Assembly (NCBI GenBank): GCA_024663395.1
Contig: JANFAH010000001.1
Location: forward strand, 4,650,001-4,714,000
Source of the DNA: Pisolithus tinctorius
Lineage: Eukaryota > Basidiomycota > Agaricomycetes > Boletales > Pisolithaceae
Direction: 5' to 3'
DNA length: 64,000 nucleotides
Made by a program: the position numbers and the translations under genes. The notes under the pieces are model-generated. The model was given only the letters and a program-made list of their open reading frames with translations. It had not been told where the DNA came from and made no database searches. Positions 10,071-20,762 of this stretch are shown here, piece after piece (positions within the stretch are counted from its first letter, which is position 1; each line of letters opens with the position of its first letter).

Positions 10071-13000
10071 CACGTTGACTCCGGTGGTGTGCTCTCGGAG
10101 GTTAAGCTCAACGCGTCCACTCTTTGTAACCTGAATAGTCTTATGCCTACCATTTCTCTAGCATCCTACAACAAGCCGGCGTTCCCAGTACTCATTGACT
10201 CTGGCTCTATGCACTGTTTTATAGATATAAAGTTTGCAAATAAAATCTCTGTTCCCCTTTACTCCATCCTGCCGGTCCAGCTTCGGCTGTTTGACGGCAC
10301 GTCCAACTCGGTCATCACCCAGGCAGCAGACCTCGTCTTCATTTTTCCCTCCAGCGATGCAACCCCGGTCACCCTCTATGCAACCCTGCTGGACTCCGAG
10401 TGCAAGGCAGTCTTAGGATACAACTGGCTCACCCAACACAATCCGTTGATTGACTGGGTCTCGAGCAGTATTAGATTCCAGACGCCTGTACAACGCGTGC
10501 CAGACCCCCCAACGTCACCCCCTAACCCTGAGCCTTCGGCTCCCGGACCAACCACCCTCGGCTCTAGCGAGCATCTGACCCCACAATTAGAGAAACCAGT
10601 TGCACCGGGCTTGACTTGCCCACCTATCGCCTTCATCAATGCTGCGGCCTATGTCTGGGCATGTAAACTTGAAGGGTCCTCTCAGTTCAGCCTCCAGCTT
10701 CATCCCTCGGCCCTCACCTCTCTTCGGTCTTCAAAAGTAGAAGACGCACTGAACCTCTCTGGCGTTCCACTGGAGTACCATGAGTACGCCGACGTGTTCA
10801 GTAAATCCAAAGCCACTACCCTAGCACCCCACTGAGAACACGATCTTAAGATCAAGCTGGAAGGAGACTCATCACCACCCCTCGGCCCTATCTACTCCCT
10901 GTCACCAGTAGAGCTTGAAGCTCTCCAGGCCTTCTTAGACGAGCATCTGGCTACCGGGTTCATCCGACCGACCTCTTCCCCCCACAGAGCGCCAGTCCTC
11001 TTTGTCAAAAAGAAGGACGGCTCCCTTCGGCTTTGTGTCGACTTCCAGGGCTTGAACAAGATCACCAAAAAGGACCGATACCCACTTCCCCTCATCACCG
11101 ACCTCCTAGACTCGCCATCCTGGGCCAAGGTTTACACCAAAATCGACCTCAGGCATGCATATCACCTAGTCCAGATCGCCGATGGTGATGAATGGAGAAC
11201 CGCATTCCGCACTCAGTATGGGTCCTTTGAATGGCTTGTCATGCCTTTCGGTCTGTCCAACACCCCAGCGGCATTCCAACACTTCGTCAACACAGTGTTT
11301 GCCGACCTCCTAGATGTGTGCGTCGCGGTCTACCTGGACAACATACTCATCTACTCCAACGACGAGAACTCGCACCAGCAGCATGTTAAAGAAGTCCTGC
11401 GCCGACTCTGGAAACATGGCCTGTATGCCAAACTGGAAAAATGTGAGTTCCATTCTGAATCGGTAGAATACCTAGGCTACTGTCTTTCGCCGACTGGCCT
11501 CACCATGTCCGGTGAAAAGATCAAAGCCGTCTGCGACTGGCCCGAGCCCCGGAAGGTCAAGGACATCCAATCCTTCCTAGGCTTCGCCAACTTCTACTGA
11601 CGCTTCATCTACAACTACTCGGACATCGTCATCCCCTTGACCCACCTCACACGAAAAAACATACCCTGGAACTTCTCCGAGGAGTGCCGATCAGCCTTCA
11701 ATAAGCTCAAAGAAGCTTTCACCACCGCTCCTGTCCTTACTCACTTCATTCCCGGCGCTCAACTCACAGTGGAAACCAATGCCTCGGACTATGCCATTGC
11801 CAGCATACTGTCCACTACCGGTGAAGACAACCAACTTCGCCCGGTCGCCTTTTACTCCCGAACACTGTCTGCGCCGGAACTCAACTATGACACCCACGAT
11901 AAGGAGTTGCTTGCTATCTTTGAGGCCTTCTGGGCCTGGAGACACTACTTGGAGGGTTCTCCTCTACCCATTGATGTGGTCACCGACCACAAAAACCTCG
12001 AATACTTCTCAACCTCTAAGGTACTCACATGCCAGCAAGCCCAGTGGTCCGAGTACCTGTCGCAATTCAACCTCATCATCCATTTCCGCCCGGGTAAGCT
12101 CGGTGCCAAGCCCGACGCTCTCACTAGATGATGGGACGTCTACCCCAAAGAGGGGGATAGGGGCTATGCCCAGGCAAACCCCCACAACCTCCGACCGGTG
12201 TTCACGCAAGAACAGTTGGTCTCGGCTCTCCGTGCCACATGCTTGGAGTACCCCGTACTACATGCCAGCCTTCTAATGGACGTAGAACAACTCCACAATG
12301 AAATACTCGCTGCACTATCCTCAGACCCACTATCCCAACACTGACTCACAGACACCTCCGATCCCCAGTGGTCGGTCGATAGCACCGGTCTGCTGCGCCT
12401 CGATAACCGGATCTATGTACCAGATGCCAATGACCTTCGGCTCAAGGTCCTTCGGTACAAGCATGATCACCTGCTGTCAGGGCACTTCGGCCAGAATCGA
12501 ACATTGGAACTGATCCGGCGAGAGAGCACCTACCAGCGTCCGATGGTCACACCACTATCCTGGTGGTCATGGACCGACTATCCAAGCAGGCTGTGTTCAT
12601 ACCCACCCACGACACTATTACCTCCCCCAAGCTTGCTAAGCTCTTTCTACTCCATGTCTTCTCAAAACACGGTGTCCCAGCACATGTAACCTCTGACCGA
12701 GGCTCTGAATTCATCTCGCACTTCTTCCGGTCCTTGGGTAAAGCGCTGGATATGCGCCTACATTTCACTTCTGGATACCACCCGGAAGGAGATGGCCAGA
12801 CCGAACGAACGAACCAGACCTTGGAACAGTACCTCCGGGTATATTGCAACTACCAACAGGACAACTGGGCCGAGTTACTTCCGTTGGCCAAGTTTGCCTA
12901 CAACAATGCCCCGAGTGCCACCACCGGTGTCTCCCCTTTCTTCGCCAACAAGGGCTACCACCCTAACCTCTCAGTCTTCCCCGAAAGGGACTTATCCTTG

Positions 13001-13588
13001 GTACAGGCTAGGGACTATGCCGTGGACCTAGACGAACTACACCAGTTCCTACGAGAAGAGATGGCACTAGCCCAAGCCAGATACCAAGGTCCAGCAGATG
13101 CGAAAAGGCTACCAGCGCCCGAGATCAACCTCGGCGACCAGGTCTACGTCAAAGCCAAGTACTTCCGGACCACAAGACCATCACAGAAACTCGCAGACAA
13201 GAACCTAGGCCCTTACCCAGTAATAGCCCAACCCAGCACCCACTCATTCACCCTTCGCCTCCCAGACTCCATGCGTGCGGTACACCCGGTGTTCCACGTA
13301 TCGCAGTTAGAACCGGCACACCCCAACACCATTCCGAACCGAACTCAGCCACCACCACCTCCGGTCGAGGTTGACGGTGAACCAGAGTACGAGATTGCCG
13401 AGATCCTCGACTCAAAGGTAGACCGACGACGGAGGTGTAAGCTACAGTACCTGGTACGCTGGGCTGGCTACAAGGGCACCGATGAAGAAACATCCTGGCT
13501 ACCGGCCACCGAGCTGGGTAATGCCGAAGATCTGCTCACTGCGTTTCATGCCGCCTACCCCGGTAAACCCGGTCCAGTCACTAGTTAA
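10026..13588 (+). pseudogene. E1 pol: protease, RT, RNase H, integrase, chromodomain
   Basis: Protease DSG near 10198, RT core ([12 protein letters not shown]...) from about 11010 with the catalytic box reading YLDN instead of YLDD (11331-11342), RNase H with VETNASD (first catalytic Asp to Asn, 11778), integrase core from about 12560 with TSDRGSEF and GDGQTERTNQT, and a C-terminal chromodomain (EYEIAEILDSKV...YLVRWAGY, about 13385-13500). TGA codons at 10833, 11598, 12129 and 12342 fit CGA to TGA. A deletion near 12525-12550 removes most of the integrase zinc-binding domain and the first catalytic Asp and shifts the frame. The element cannot move by itself. Confidence 0.93.
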
Positions 13589-13707
13589 AACATGCCTTTC
13601 TCTTCTTTCTCCCCTGTTTCCTTACTCTTGTTTTTCCTTACTATACCAAGGACAGTTCATTCCACTAGTACTATGTACATACATCAGCATTCAGCCCTAA
13701 CCAGTTT

Positions 13708-14781
13708 TCACTCAGAGTCCCCCTCGAACACCTCCCCATCGCTCGCCCGCAGCTCCTTTTCCTCCCCACTCCCCGAGTCAGACCACCGACCCTTCATGTG
13801 CATGTCCTTGGGTCGGCGCATGATTCCCTCGTCCAACTCCACCCCCACTCTTTCACGATCCGACTGGAGGCTCTCGAGCTCCAGATCTGCCATGTCCGAG
13901 TGCAGCTCTTCGCTGGACTCGGACGACGGGGTGGACGGGTGAAGAGCGAACTCGAACTCACCCAGTAAATCACCCAGCCGACTGTTGAATCGGTGCTGGG
14001 TCTCCCTCCTGGCTCGCATCTCAGCGGTCTGACGGTCCATGGCAGCTGCAACCAGCTCGAAACCCTTGGTCACTGCCGCAACCAAAGGGTCGGAGGAGAC
14101 GATAGTGGGCGCTACCACTCCCGAGGGGCCGGCTTCTGACTCACCGGGCACCCCAGACCTGGTTCGAATGACTTTCCTCTTCTCCCCGGCCCTCGGTGAT
14201 GTCATGTCCTCCGGTGCTCGCTTCTTCCCAGACTTCACCCCAGTCTCCTCAACCTCAGGCTCCACCCCCTCAGGCAGCTCGCACCTGACCTTCATCTCGG
14301 TGCACTGGTCGCATGTCCTCTTCTTGCGCTTACTCTGTTGCACACGACTGAAGGTGCACTGCACCCGCCCCTTTTCGCATTGTTTACACGACCCGGCACC
14401 TGCAGCACCGGTACTCTTGTCCCGTGCCTTACCCTTCGGCTCCCCGGGTTTCTGCTGCGCCTGGGCCTCCTGTTCCTGGCGCTCGGTCTCCAACCGCTCC
14501 TGCTCTTTCCTCTCGGCCTCTAACCGCTCCCTTTCACGCTGTTCGGCTTCCATCCACTCCCTCTCGTGCTGCTCAGCCTCTAGTCGCTCCCTCTCGAGCC
14601 TCTCTACCTCCAGCTGGGCGGCCTCTTCCCTCGCAGCCTTGCGCTGCTTGCGCTCAGCCATCTTAGCCTGAATGTCAGCTTCTTCATCGTCGCTGGTAAT
14701 CTGGAGCTCGGGTGTGGTGGCTTTTTGGAGACCGGATGGGTCATTGGATTCGCGTGGAGAGACTTGACAAGTAGAAGACAT
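13708..14781 (-). CDS. E1 antisense accessory protein: coiled coil plus Zn2Cys6-like cluster
   Basis: Uninterrupted minus-strand frame of 357 codons between pol (stop 13588) and the 3' LTR. The ATG at 14781 is preferred over an upstream one inside the LTR because it matches the starts of the E2 and E3 homologues and keeps the shared ELQITSD block. Residues about 35-112 are Arg/Glu/Gln coiled coil. Cysteines at 132, 135, 142, 157, 160 and 167 give C-x2-C-x6-C-x14-C-x2-C-x6-C, the spacing of fungal Zn2Cys6 DNA-binding clusters, followed by Lys/Arg-rich patches (about 185-205) that could be nuclear signals and an acidic tail. Function unknown; DNA binding is an inference. It has no stop although E1 gag and pol have six. 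Unlike E2 and E3 it has no intron. Confidence 0.7.
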   Translation of the reverse strand: MSSTCQVSPRESNDPSGLQKATTPELQITSDDEEADIQAKMAERKQRKAAREEAAQLEVERLERERLEAEQHEREWMEAEQRERERLEAERKEQERLETERQEQEAQAQQKPGEPKGKARDKSTGAAGAGSCKQCEKGRVQCTFSRVQQSKRKKRTCDQCTEMKVRCELPEGVEPEVEETGVKSGKKRAPEDMTSPRAGEKRKVIRTRSGVPGESEAGPSGVVAPTIVSSDPLVAAVTKGFELVAAAMDRQTAEMRARRETQHRFNSRLGDLLGEFEFALHPSTPSSESSEELHSDMADLELESLQSDRERVGVELDEGIMRRPKDMHMKGRWSDSGSGEEKELRASDGEVFEGDSE

Positions 14782-14854
14782 GATGGAGGGTCGGGGGAAA
14801 GCAGTCTTCGCTAAGACACACCTTTTTAACCCTGGGTCTCGAGGGCTCGACCCT

Positions 14855-14864
14855 AAGGAGGGGA
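14855..14864 (+). other. E1 polypurine tract
   Basis: AAGGAGGGGA three bases before the 3' LTR; primes plus-strand synthesis in LTR retrotransposons. Confidence 0.75.
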
Positions 14865-14867
14865 TAC

Positions 14868-15318
14868 TGTCATATACCAAGAAACCCTCAGTTCGGTCTT
14901 AGGTTCTGAACACCAGGTCAATACTGAATGCCGAGGCAAGGTCTGTTTTCTTACTGTACTTTTCTAGTTAGTCTTTGTACTGCCCTCACTTGTGCTGAGG
15001 CAGTGTCTGTCTTCAGCTCTCCGATCCCTGCCTTCTCATTTAACCTTTAGTTAGTTCCTTACACAGCTATTTAGTTCCTCACTGGTAACACCGGCCTTCG
15101 GGTTGCTGGTCTTCGGTATATATACTCTACGTACGTTGTACTTAGTCCCTCAGTCTGAATATCAACTTAGTTCACCCCAAGTCCCCAGCTTAAGCCTGAG
15201 TTGACTCTCAGCTTTTGCTCCTGATCCCCCTCGGCTTTCTCTGACCTCAACCCGGCTTGTGCAAGGGTCTAGCGCATGAGCTAAGACCAAGGGTTGTTGC
15301 CCCCGGCGCTCGGCCTTC
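14868..15318 (+). repeat. E1 3' LTR, first part
   Basis: Matches the 5' LTR from its TGTCATATACC start; interrupted at 15319 by a solo LTR and resumed at 16226-16260. The two parts without the duplicated target bases sum to 486 bp, the same as the 5' LTR. Confidence 0.92.
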
Positions 15319-16220
15319 TGTGAAGTATGGGTTTACCCTCGGGTGACCAGGCTTCAAGACCAGGTGACAGGGGTTAAGTCCGAGTGGCCAAAGTCAAGGC
15401 CGAGAGACAGGGGCCAAGTCCGGTTGGACCGGAGTTGAGGCCGGAGGTTAGGGGCTAAGTCCAGAGGACCGGACTTAAGACCAGGAGCGTGGGAACAAGG
15501 CCGGTAGCGTGGGAAACCGACCGGTCTTGGGGTGCGCACAGGGGGAAGCCGGTCCGGGGTTGGATCTACCTCCCTTGGTCTCAGCTTATGTGCTGTACCC
15601 TTATGCAAGCCAGGGAGAGGTCCAGGACAGGGGTCAGGGATAGCTTAAGGCTTGGCCTTAGCTATAGAGTAGACTCGAGGGGTAATACGGAGTTGAGGGT
15701 AATACTAAGTTGATATTCTGACTGAGGGTACTACGAAGTATGTACAGGGGTTAAATACATGAGGCCGGTCCGGGATAATGAACATAGAGCCAGACTTGTG
15801 AATAAGCTATTAGTGAGATGATTAGCAAGACGAGGATAGCCACAGTGGCTATGCAGAGGCTAATAGCCAAAGTCCGGGTGACCAGCATAACCGGGGTCGG
15901 ACACAGGATTGTACAGTAAGCAAAGTCTGATGAACGGGCTAGACTAAATATAGTACAAACAAAGGGAAACAGACCGGAGTTATGTCCAGGTGACCCAGAC
16001 ATAGACCTAGGAGGACCGGGGTGGAGCAGCGCGAGGCCGGGAGGCCGAAATGGACCGGAGATAGGGGTAAAACACCGGACTTGAGTTATGCAGGCCGGAG
16101 TTGAGTTATCTAGGGCCGGGATTGGGTTTTCTAGGCTGGACTAGGACCGGAGTTGACCGGAGATAGGGGCTAGGGGTCCGGACTGGACTGGGAACGAGTC
16201 CGAGAGTCATGGATATGACA
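15319..16220. mobile_element. 902-bp solo LTR inserted in the E1 3' LTR
   Basis: Begins TGTGAAGTATGG, ends GGATATGACA, and is flanked by CCTTC (15314-15318) and CCTTT (16221-16225), a 5-bp duplication with one change. Removing insert and one copy restores the LTR as read in the 5' LTR. The interior has no coding capacity; it holds about three 40-bp tandem units (15367, 15407, 15448) rich in CCGGA and AAGTCC, and more such motifs near 16010-16200. No related internal region exists in the window, so the parent family is unknown. Confidence 0.82.
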
Positions 16221-16225
16221 CCTTT

Positions 16226-16260
16226 GGCCTTCGACCCCCATCCCAGTCACGGACTTAACA
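16226..16260 (+). repeat. E1 3' LTR, last part
   Basis: Resumes GGCCTTCGACC and ends GGACTTAACA like the 5' LTR; followed by the right TTATT target duplication (16261-16265). Confidence 0.92.
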
Positions 16261-16265
16261 TTATT

Positions 16266-18060
16266 CAGGAGTTCATCAAGTGAATCAATGTGCACACTCA
16301 GTATTAGGACTCGTGCAGAAAGTCCTGCGATGTTGACTAAGCAGAGTCACATGACCGCTCTGCACGTTGTGGCCACACCTGCTCAAGTACTCCATAATGA
16401 CAACTCTAGAGTTATAGACCGACTACGCAAGATCGCTGCAATCGCAGGATCTGAAGAATGGGGTGAGTGGTGTACCATATGGAAGTTACTGCAACTATGA
16501 GTGATGGTGATGGCAGCAAGGATGACAACGGCAGCAACCTGAGCGACAACAACAACAACAACAACCTTACTTAGCGCAGATAAATGGCTGTACAAGATTG
16601 GAGGTGCTGTCCGATGGGAACGATGTGTGATGAGCGCAGATACCGAGCTTGATGGCTCAGAGGTATGTTTTGATTTCGAGACACTTTACTTACATCTATG
16701 CTATTCTAGGGAAGGTAGCTATCTACGATGAACAGCAACAATCGCGGTACAAAGAACATCAATGACAACACTTAGCATGGGTGCTGAGCTTGATGGCTCA
16801 GAGGTTCATTTTGACTTCAGAACACTTTACTTACATCTACGTTATTCTAGGGAAAATGGCTATATACGACGAAGGCTGAATGATGCCCAGACGACTGCAG
16901 TGCAAAGAATGACAATGATGACAGCGACTAGACCTAGTGCAGGTCAATGGCCAGTCGAGATCGACTGTGCTGTTCGATGGGAACAAGGTGCTATGAGTGT
17001 GGGTACTGGGCTCGACAGCCCAAGGCTTCGTTTACATTCAATGGCGTTTTACTTACAATTACCTTGTTCTAGGGGACATGGCTATATACGGCAAAGGGCG
17101 ACTGACATCTGGACGATTTTGATACAAGGAACGAAGACAACAATTAGAATTGGCACAGATCAATGGCCATGTGAGAGTGGAAGTGCCATTCAAAGGAGAT
17201 GGGGCACAAAGAGCACGGACACTGAGCTCGATGGCTCATCAGTTTGTTTTGATTTCGGAACATTTTACTTACAGCTACCTTATTCTAGGAAAAATGGATG
17301 TGCGAGACGACGCTCAAGCTACATCCAAGCAGCCGTGATACGATGGACTGTGGTGACCTACAAAGAAAGTCAGTGGACCGTCAAGGAGAAGCTATGCAAA
17401 GCAATCCAACAGAGCTACTACAAATGGGGCGAGCAGTCAGAGCAAGCCGAAGGCTCAAAGGTGGTATTTTTCTTGTTGTCTAGTACACAAGCTACGAGAT
17501 ATACAGCATGACAACCATGGCAACTATGAAGCGCCCAAAGAGAGACATTCAAAGGGATTTTGCAGACTTACACCTGAGGACAGCTATGGAGGGTAGTACG
17601 ACAGCAAGTGTCAGAATTGCAGCAAGACACATGACATGTGGACAGTGTTGAAACCACACCGAGTGGGCTCCAAGGCCCAAGTCTTAGTTTTGCCTTTAAG
17701 CCATTTTACTTACACCTACACTGTTTTAGGGAGTATGACTTTTTACAAGGTATCAACAAAGCTACCACAAACCACAAACGAAGTATGGCGAAATGACTGC
17801 GAAGACTACAGTTTGATCTACGGCAATGATCACTGAGGATACGAGATTCGACAGACATGGACACCGAGCATGACAGCCCAAGTTTTGGTTTTAAGTGTGC
17901 AGCTTTTTACTCACAGTTAGGTTATATTAGAGTGGATGACGATGTCGAAGAAGGAACGTGTCTGTATACAGCATGACAGTGGAATTCAGAGTCGCAACTC
18001 CACGCACGACACACAAGGCATATCAAGACCATGCTGAATGGGCTCGAAGGCCCAAGTTCT
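16266..18060 (+). repeat. E0 hairpin-intron repeat array, left block (7 units)
   Basis: Diverged units, about 220 bp apart where best preserved, each with a 14-nt palindromic motif GRGC-N6-GCYC at 16645, 16786, 17008, 17224, 17665, 17876 and 18040, followed by an intron-like stretch (GT start, T-rich, ACTTACA branch-like site, TTCTAG end, about 47 nt; best at 16663-16709) and a GGAAATGGCTATATACGACG-like segment. From 16762 to 17511 a 249-codon frame reads straight through three units (about 72 aa period, core ELDGS...YLQL.YSR.NGY.RRR). Whether the array is coding, spliced or structural RNA is unclear. Confidence 0.65.
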
Positions 18061-18183
18061 ATGTTTTTTGTTCAAGTGTTTCACTTACAGCCACAGCATT
18101 TTAGGGAGACCAAATTTTCACAAAGTATTGACAAACCATTGGGCCACAGCATGCATACAGTATGAAGGCTCACATCAGGACCA

Positions 18184-19125
18184 ATGGCTGCATCCCTTCA
18201 AATCGAAGACATCTACCTTGTCATCAGTTGGGGCTGTTTTATAAGCCAACATAATGTTGGACGAATAGCAAGGGGAGACACCATCCCCATGTTGGATATT
18301 GTACAGAGACATCACGACATCCCAGTTTACTTGGGAGATGTCACCAATGAATGGGACGTGTTGGATATATTGGAGAGATCAGGCATTACATATATTGTAC
18401 AGAATGCCTTACTACGGTGAGGCATGAAAGGTCCCTCTGTCTACTTCAGGGGTTACATCGAAGGCACCCGAGCCATCATCGAAGCAGCCATCGCAGCCAG
18501 TGTCTGTAAGCTCGTCTACATGAGTTCCACAGGCATCATATTTGACAGCACTGATGTCATGAATGTTGACAAACGAGTGCCCTATCTGGAGGAGCCATTC
18601 GACACGTATAATGATTCCAAAGCCCAGGGAGAGAAGGTCGTGCTAGAGGCAAATGGAAAAGATGGGCTGTTGACTGTCGCGTTACGTCCTGCAGGGGTGT
18701 TTGGGCCCAAAGACAGCCAGATAGGTGGCAGCAGAAGTCTGTTCAATTGTACCTACAACGTGAACATCACACACACAATCCTACTTGCAGGGGGTGGACT
18801 CGTTCCTCCTCCCTCTTACTCTTCTGCCACATTGAGCGAACCCAGACTAGACCCTGAGGGTGCGACAGCAAAGCTCAGTGAATCTCTACACCACACTCTC
18901 CCTCCCATATGTGCCACAACCAAATATCACCAGACAACGCAGACACTCAGTTCCTATGTCACACCCACACCCAACACTGAATCCATCCTATCCATGTTCA
19001 ACACCCCATTCGACCCACGTGGACTCACAGACACCATTGTCCATTCTCGAAGCGATGGACAAGTGTTCTTCATCACAGGTGGAGAAGCGTTCGGTATCTT
19101 AGACTTTACAAGGGTATATAACGAG
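18184..19125 (+). pseudogene. Sterol 3-beta-dehydrogenase-like (ERG26 / 3-beta-HSD family) fragment inside E0
   Basis: ATG 18184 starts MAASLQIEDIYLVIS. The frame continues RGDTIPMLDIVQRHHDIPVYLGD, a TGA at 18418-18420 (fits CGA to TGA), then GTRAIIEAA...KLVYMSSTGIIF, the catalytic YNDSK (YxxxK, near 18610), LLTVALRPAGVFGP, and an FFITGGE motif near 19070. This is the short-chain dehydrogenase family that includes sterol-4-alpha-carboxylate 3-dehydrogenase. The Rossmann glycine motif is lost (ISWGCFIS), about 20 residues are missing after FGPKDSQI and the C-terminus is absent. More than 230 codons are read without an intron, hinting at a processed copy. It lies between hairpin repeat units 7 and 8. 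Confidence 0.75.
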
Positions 19126-19259
19126 TACAAGCAAAAACCATTGCACTTAAAGGTACAGGGTACATATGAATGGCTATGTGATGAGACGAGGGTACAGCTC
19201 ATCATTGAATGGTGGTCGTTTGAAGCAACAGCAAGCTTTCGATGGAGGAGATGCATAGA

Positions 19260-20640
19260 GGATTCATGCGCTGAGCTCGACAGCTCAATCTTTCTCTTTT
19301 GTTTTGTGTCATATCACTTACAGCTACATTACTATAGGAAAGTTCAGTGTCTACGAAGAGGTAGGAGTGACATCCAAGTGGCTGCGGTGTGGAAGTGCAA
19401 AGCAACACACAAGAACGAACACCAGACTATCAAATCGAAGCTACACAAGACAATTTGACAGCTCTACTACAAGTGGGGGGAATGGGTACAGTACATGAGA
19501 GAAAGAATGCTGACATTACAGTGCAGTGTCAAAGGAAATGAGATGTTTGATGATGAAGGCTGGGAGGTGGCATGGTGGATATTAGCAACAACGACAGGAC
19601 TGGATGTGGATCAACAGCCACGCAAAATAGGAAGCGTCATTCGATGGAGGCGAAGCACAATGGGCGCAGACCCTGAGCTCGACAGCTCGAATTTTTGTTT
19701 TGAATTTGGAAGGTGTCACTTACATCCTTGTTATTCTAGGGGAAACAGGTACCTACGACAAATGGTGATCGCTATACAAGAGTCCACTAGCAGCTTCGAG
19801 CAAAGTACCCACAGGTATACTGAAGAACGAGAGCGACGAACCCTGTCAGATCTATGACACCAACCATCGAGGATACAAGAGATCACACAACATGCGAGAG
19901 TCGTTGGGGGCACACAGGATGAGCTTGAAAGCCCTATGTTTCGTGTTTACTCTGAGGATTTTTACTTACAACTGCCTTATCCTAGAAAGTCTAAGACACA
20001 TGAAGGAATTGACATGCAGCTACTGATGTCTGGAAGAGAAGAAGACGAAGCGAGTTCGAGTAGGCGAGATGGTGAGCAATATGCGAAGATTGAGGAGGGG
20101 CAAGGCTGGCCGGAACAACAGAGTTGCACACAGCATGTTTGAGGCGGTGTGGATTCAGGCACTGAGCCTGAGCGCTCATTCTTGTCTTTTGTTTTTATGA
20201 TGTTCTACTCACGAATCTACAGGTCTAAGGTACTCAACCAAGTCGAAGCATGGTCACTGATGTCTGAAGGAAAAGAAGATGCCAAGGTGCCCTTTTCGGT
20301 TTTGATTCAAGGATATTCTACTGCGAAGTACAGAGTCCTTAGTGCGAAGGTGAAAAGGATCGACAGGGATGGACAGTTTGAAGCTGCGCATCAGTACTTA
20401 GCATCAAGACTTTGTCCACCTGACTGCGAGGTCGAAGGCCAGCAACTAAGATCAAGTGAACTTAGTGCCTGCACCCATCGGAGTCGAAGACCTATCAATG
20501 AAGGAGACGTGAGAATGTACAGACTTAAGGTGATATCTTTTATTATGATTCGAATGTATACTACACCAAAATACTTTGTATCTAGGGTCAAGATAATGGT
20601 GAATGAAGACAGGCAACTCGAGGTCGCTCAGTGACACTTA
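19260..20640 (+). repeat. E0 hairpin-intron repeat array, right block (4-5 units)
   Basis: The same repeat family continues after the dehydrogenase fragment, with palindromic motifs at 19273, 19675, 19921 and 20164 and a possible last unit near 20540. The dehydrogenase frame runs in phase into the first of these units, ending at 19458. Units are more spaced and more diverged than in the left block. Confidence 0.6.
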
Positions 20641-20762
20641 GCACAGGGCTTCGGCCACCAGGTGAAGTGCCAGACGAAGTACGAGGAGTCAAGCATACAC
20701 ATGCATGGAGAGTTGAGGGTATGAAAATGAAGAGGACAATATAGTGAAAGTCCTGGTGAGCA

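Larger units (their letters stand above)
8139..16260 (+). mobile_element. E1: chromodomain Ty3/gypsy LTR retrotransposon, decayed
   Basis: Complete element with 486-bp LTRs (5' 8139-8624; 3' 14868-15318 plus 16226-16260, split by another insertion) ending TG...CA and flanked by an exact 5-bp duplication TTATT (8134-8138 and 16261-16265). Internal order: self-priming site, gag, -1 frameshift signal, pol with chromodomain, convergent antisense gene, polypurine tract. Gag and pol carry six nonsense codons and the integrase has a deletion, so it is inactive. It sits inside the older element E0. Confidence 0.93.

Noticed and set aside
14782..14880. Upstream start for the E1 antisense protein inside the LTR
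   Set aside because: The E2 and E3 homologues start at the position matching 14781, and the extra residues lie in non-coding LTR and tract sequence.
15319..16220. 902-bp insert as a second copy of the E0 LTR (20763-21663, 901 bp)
   Set aside because: Length is similar but starts, ends and internal sequence do not match by eye.
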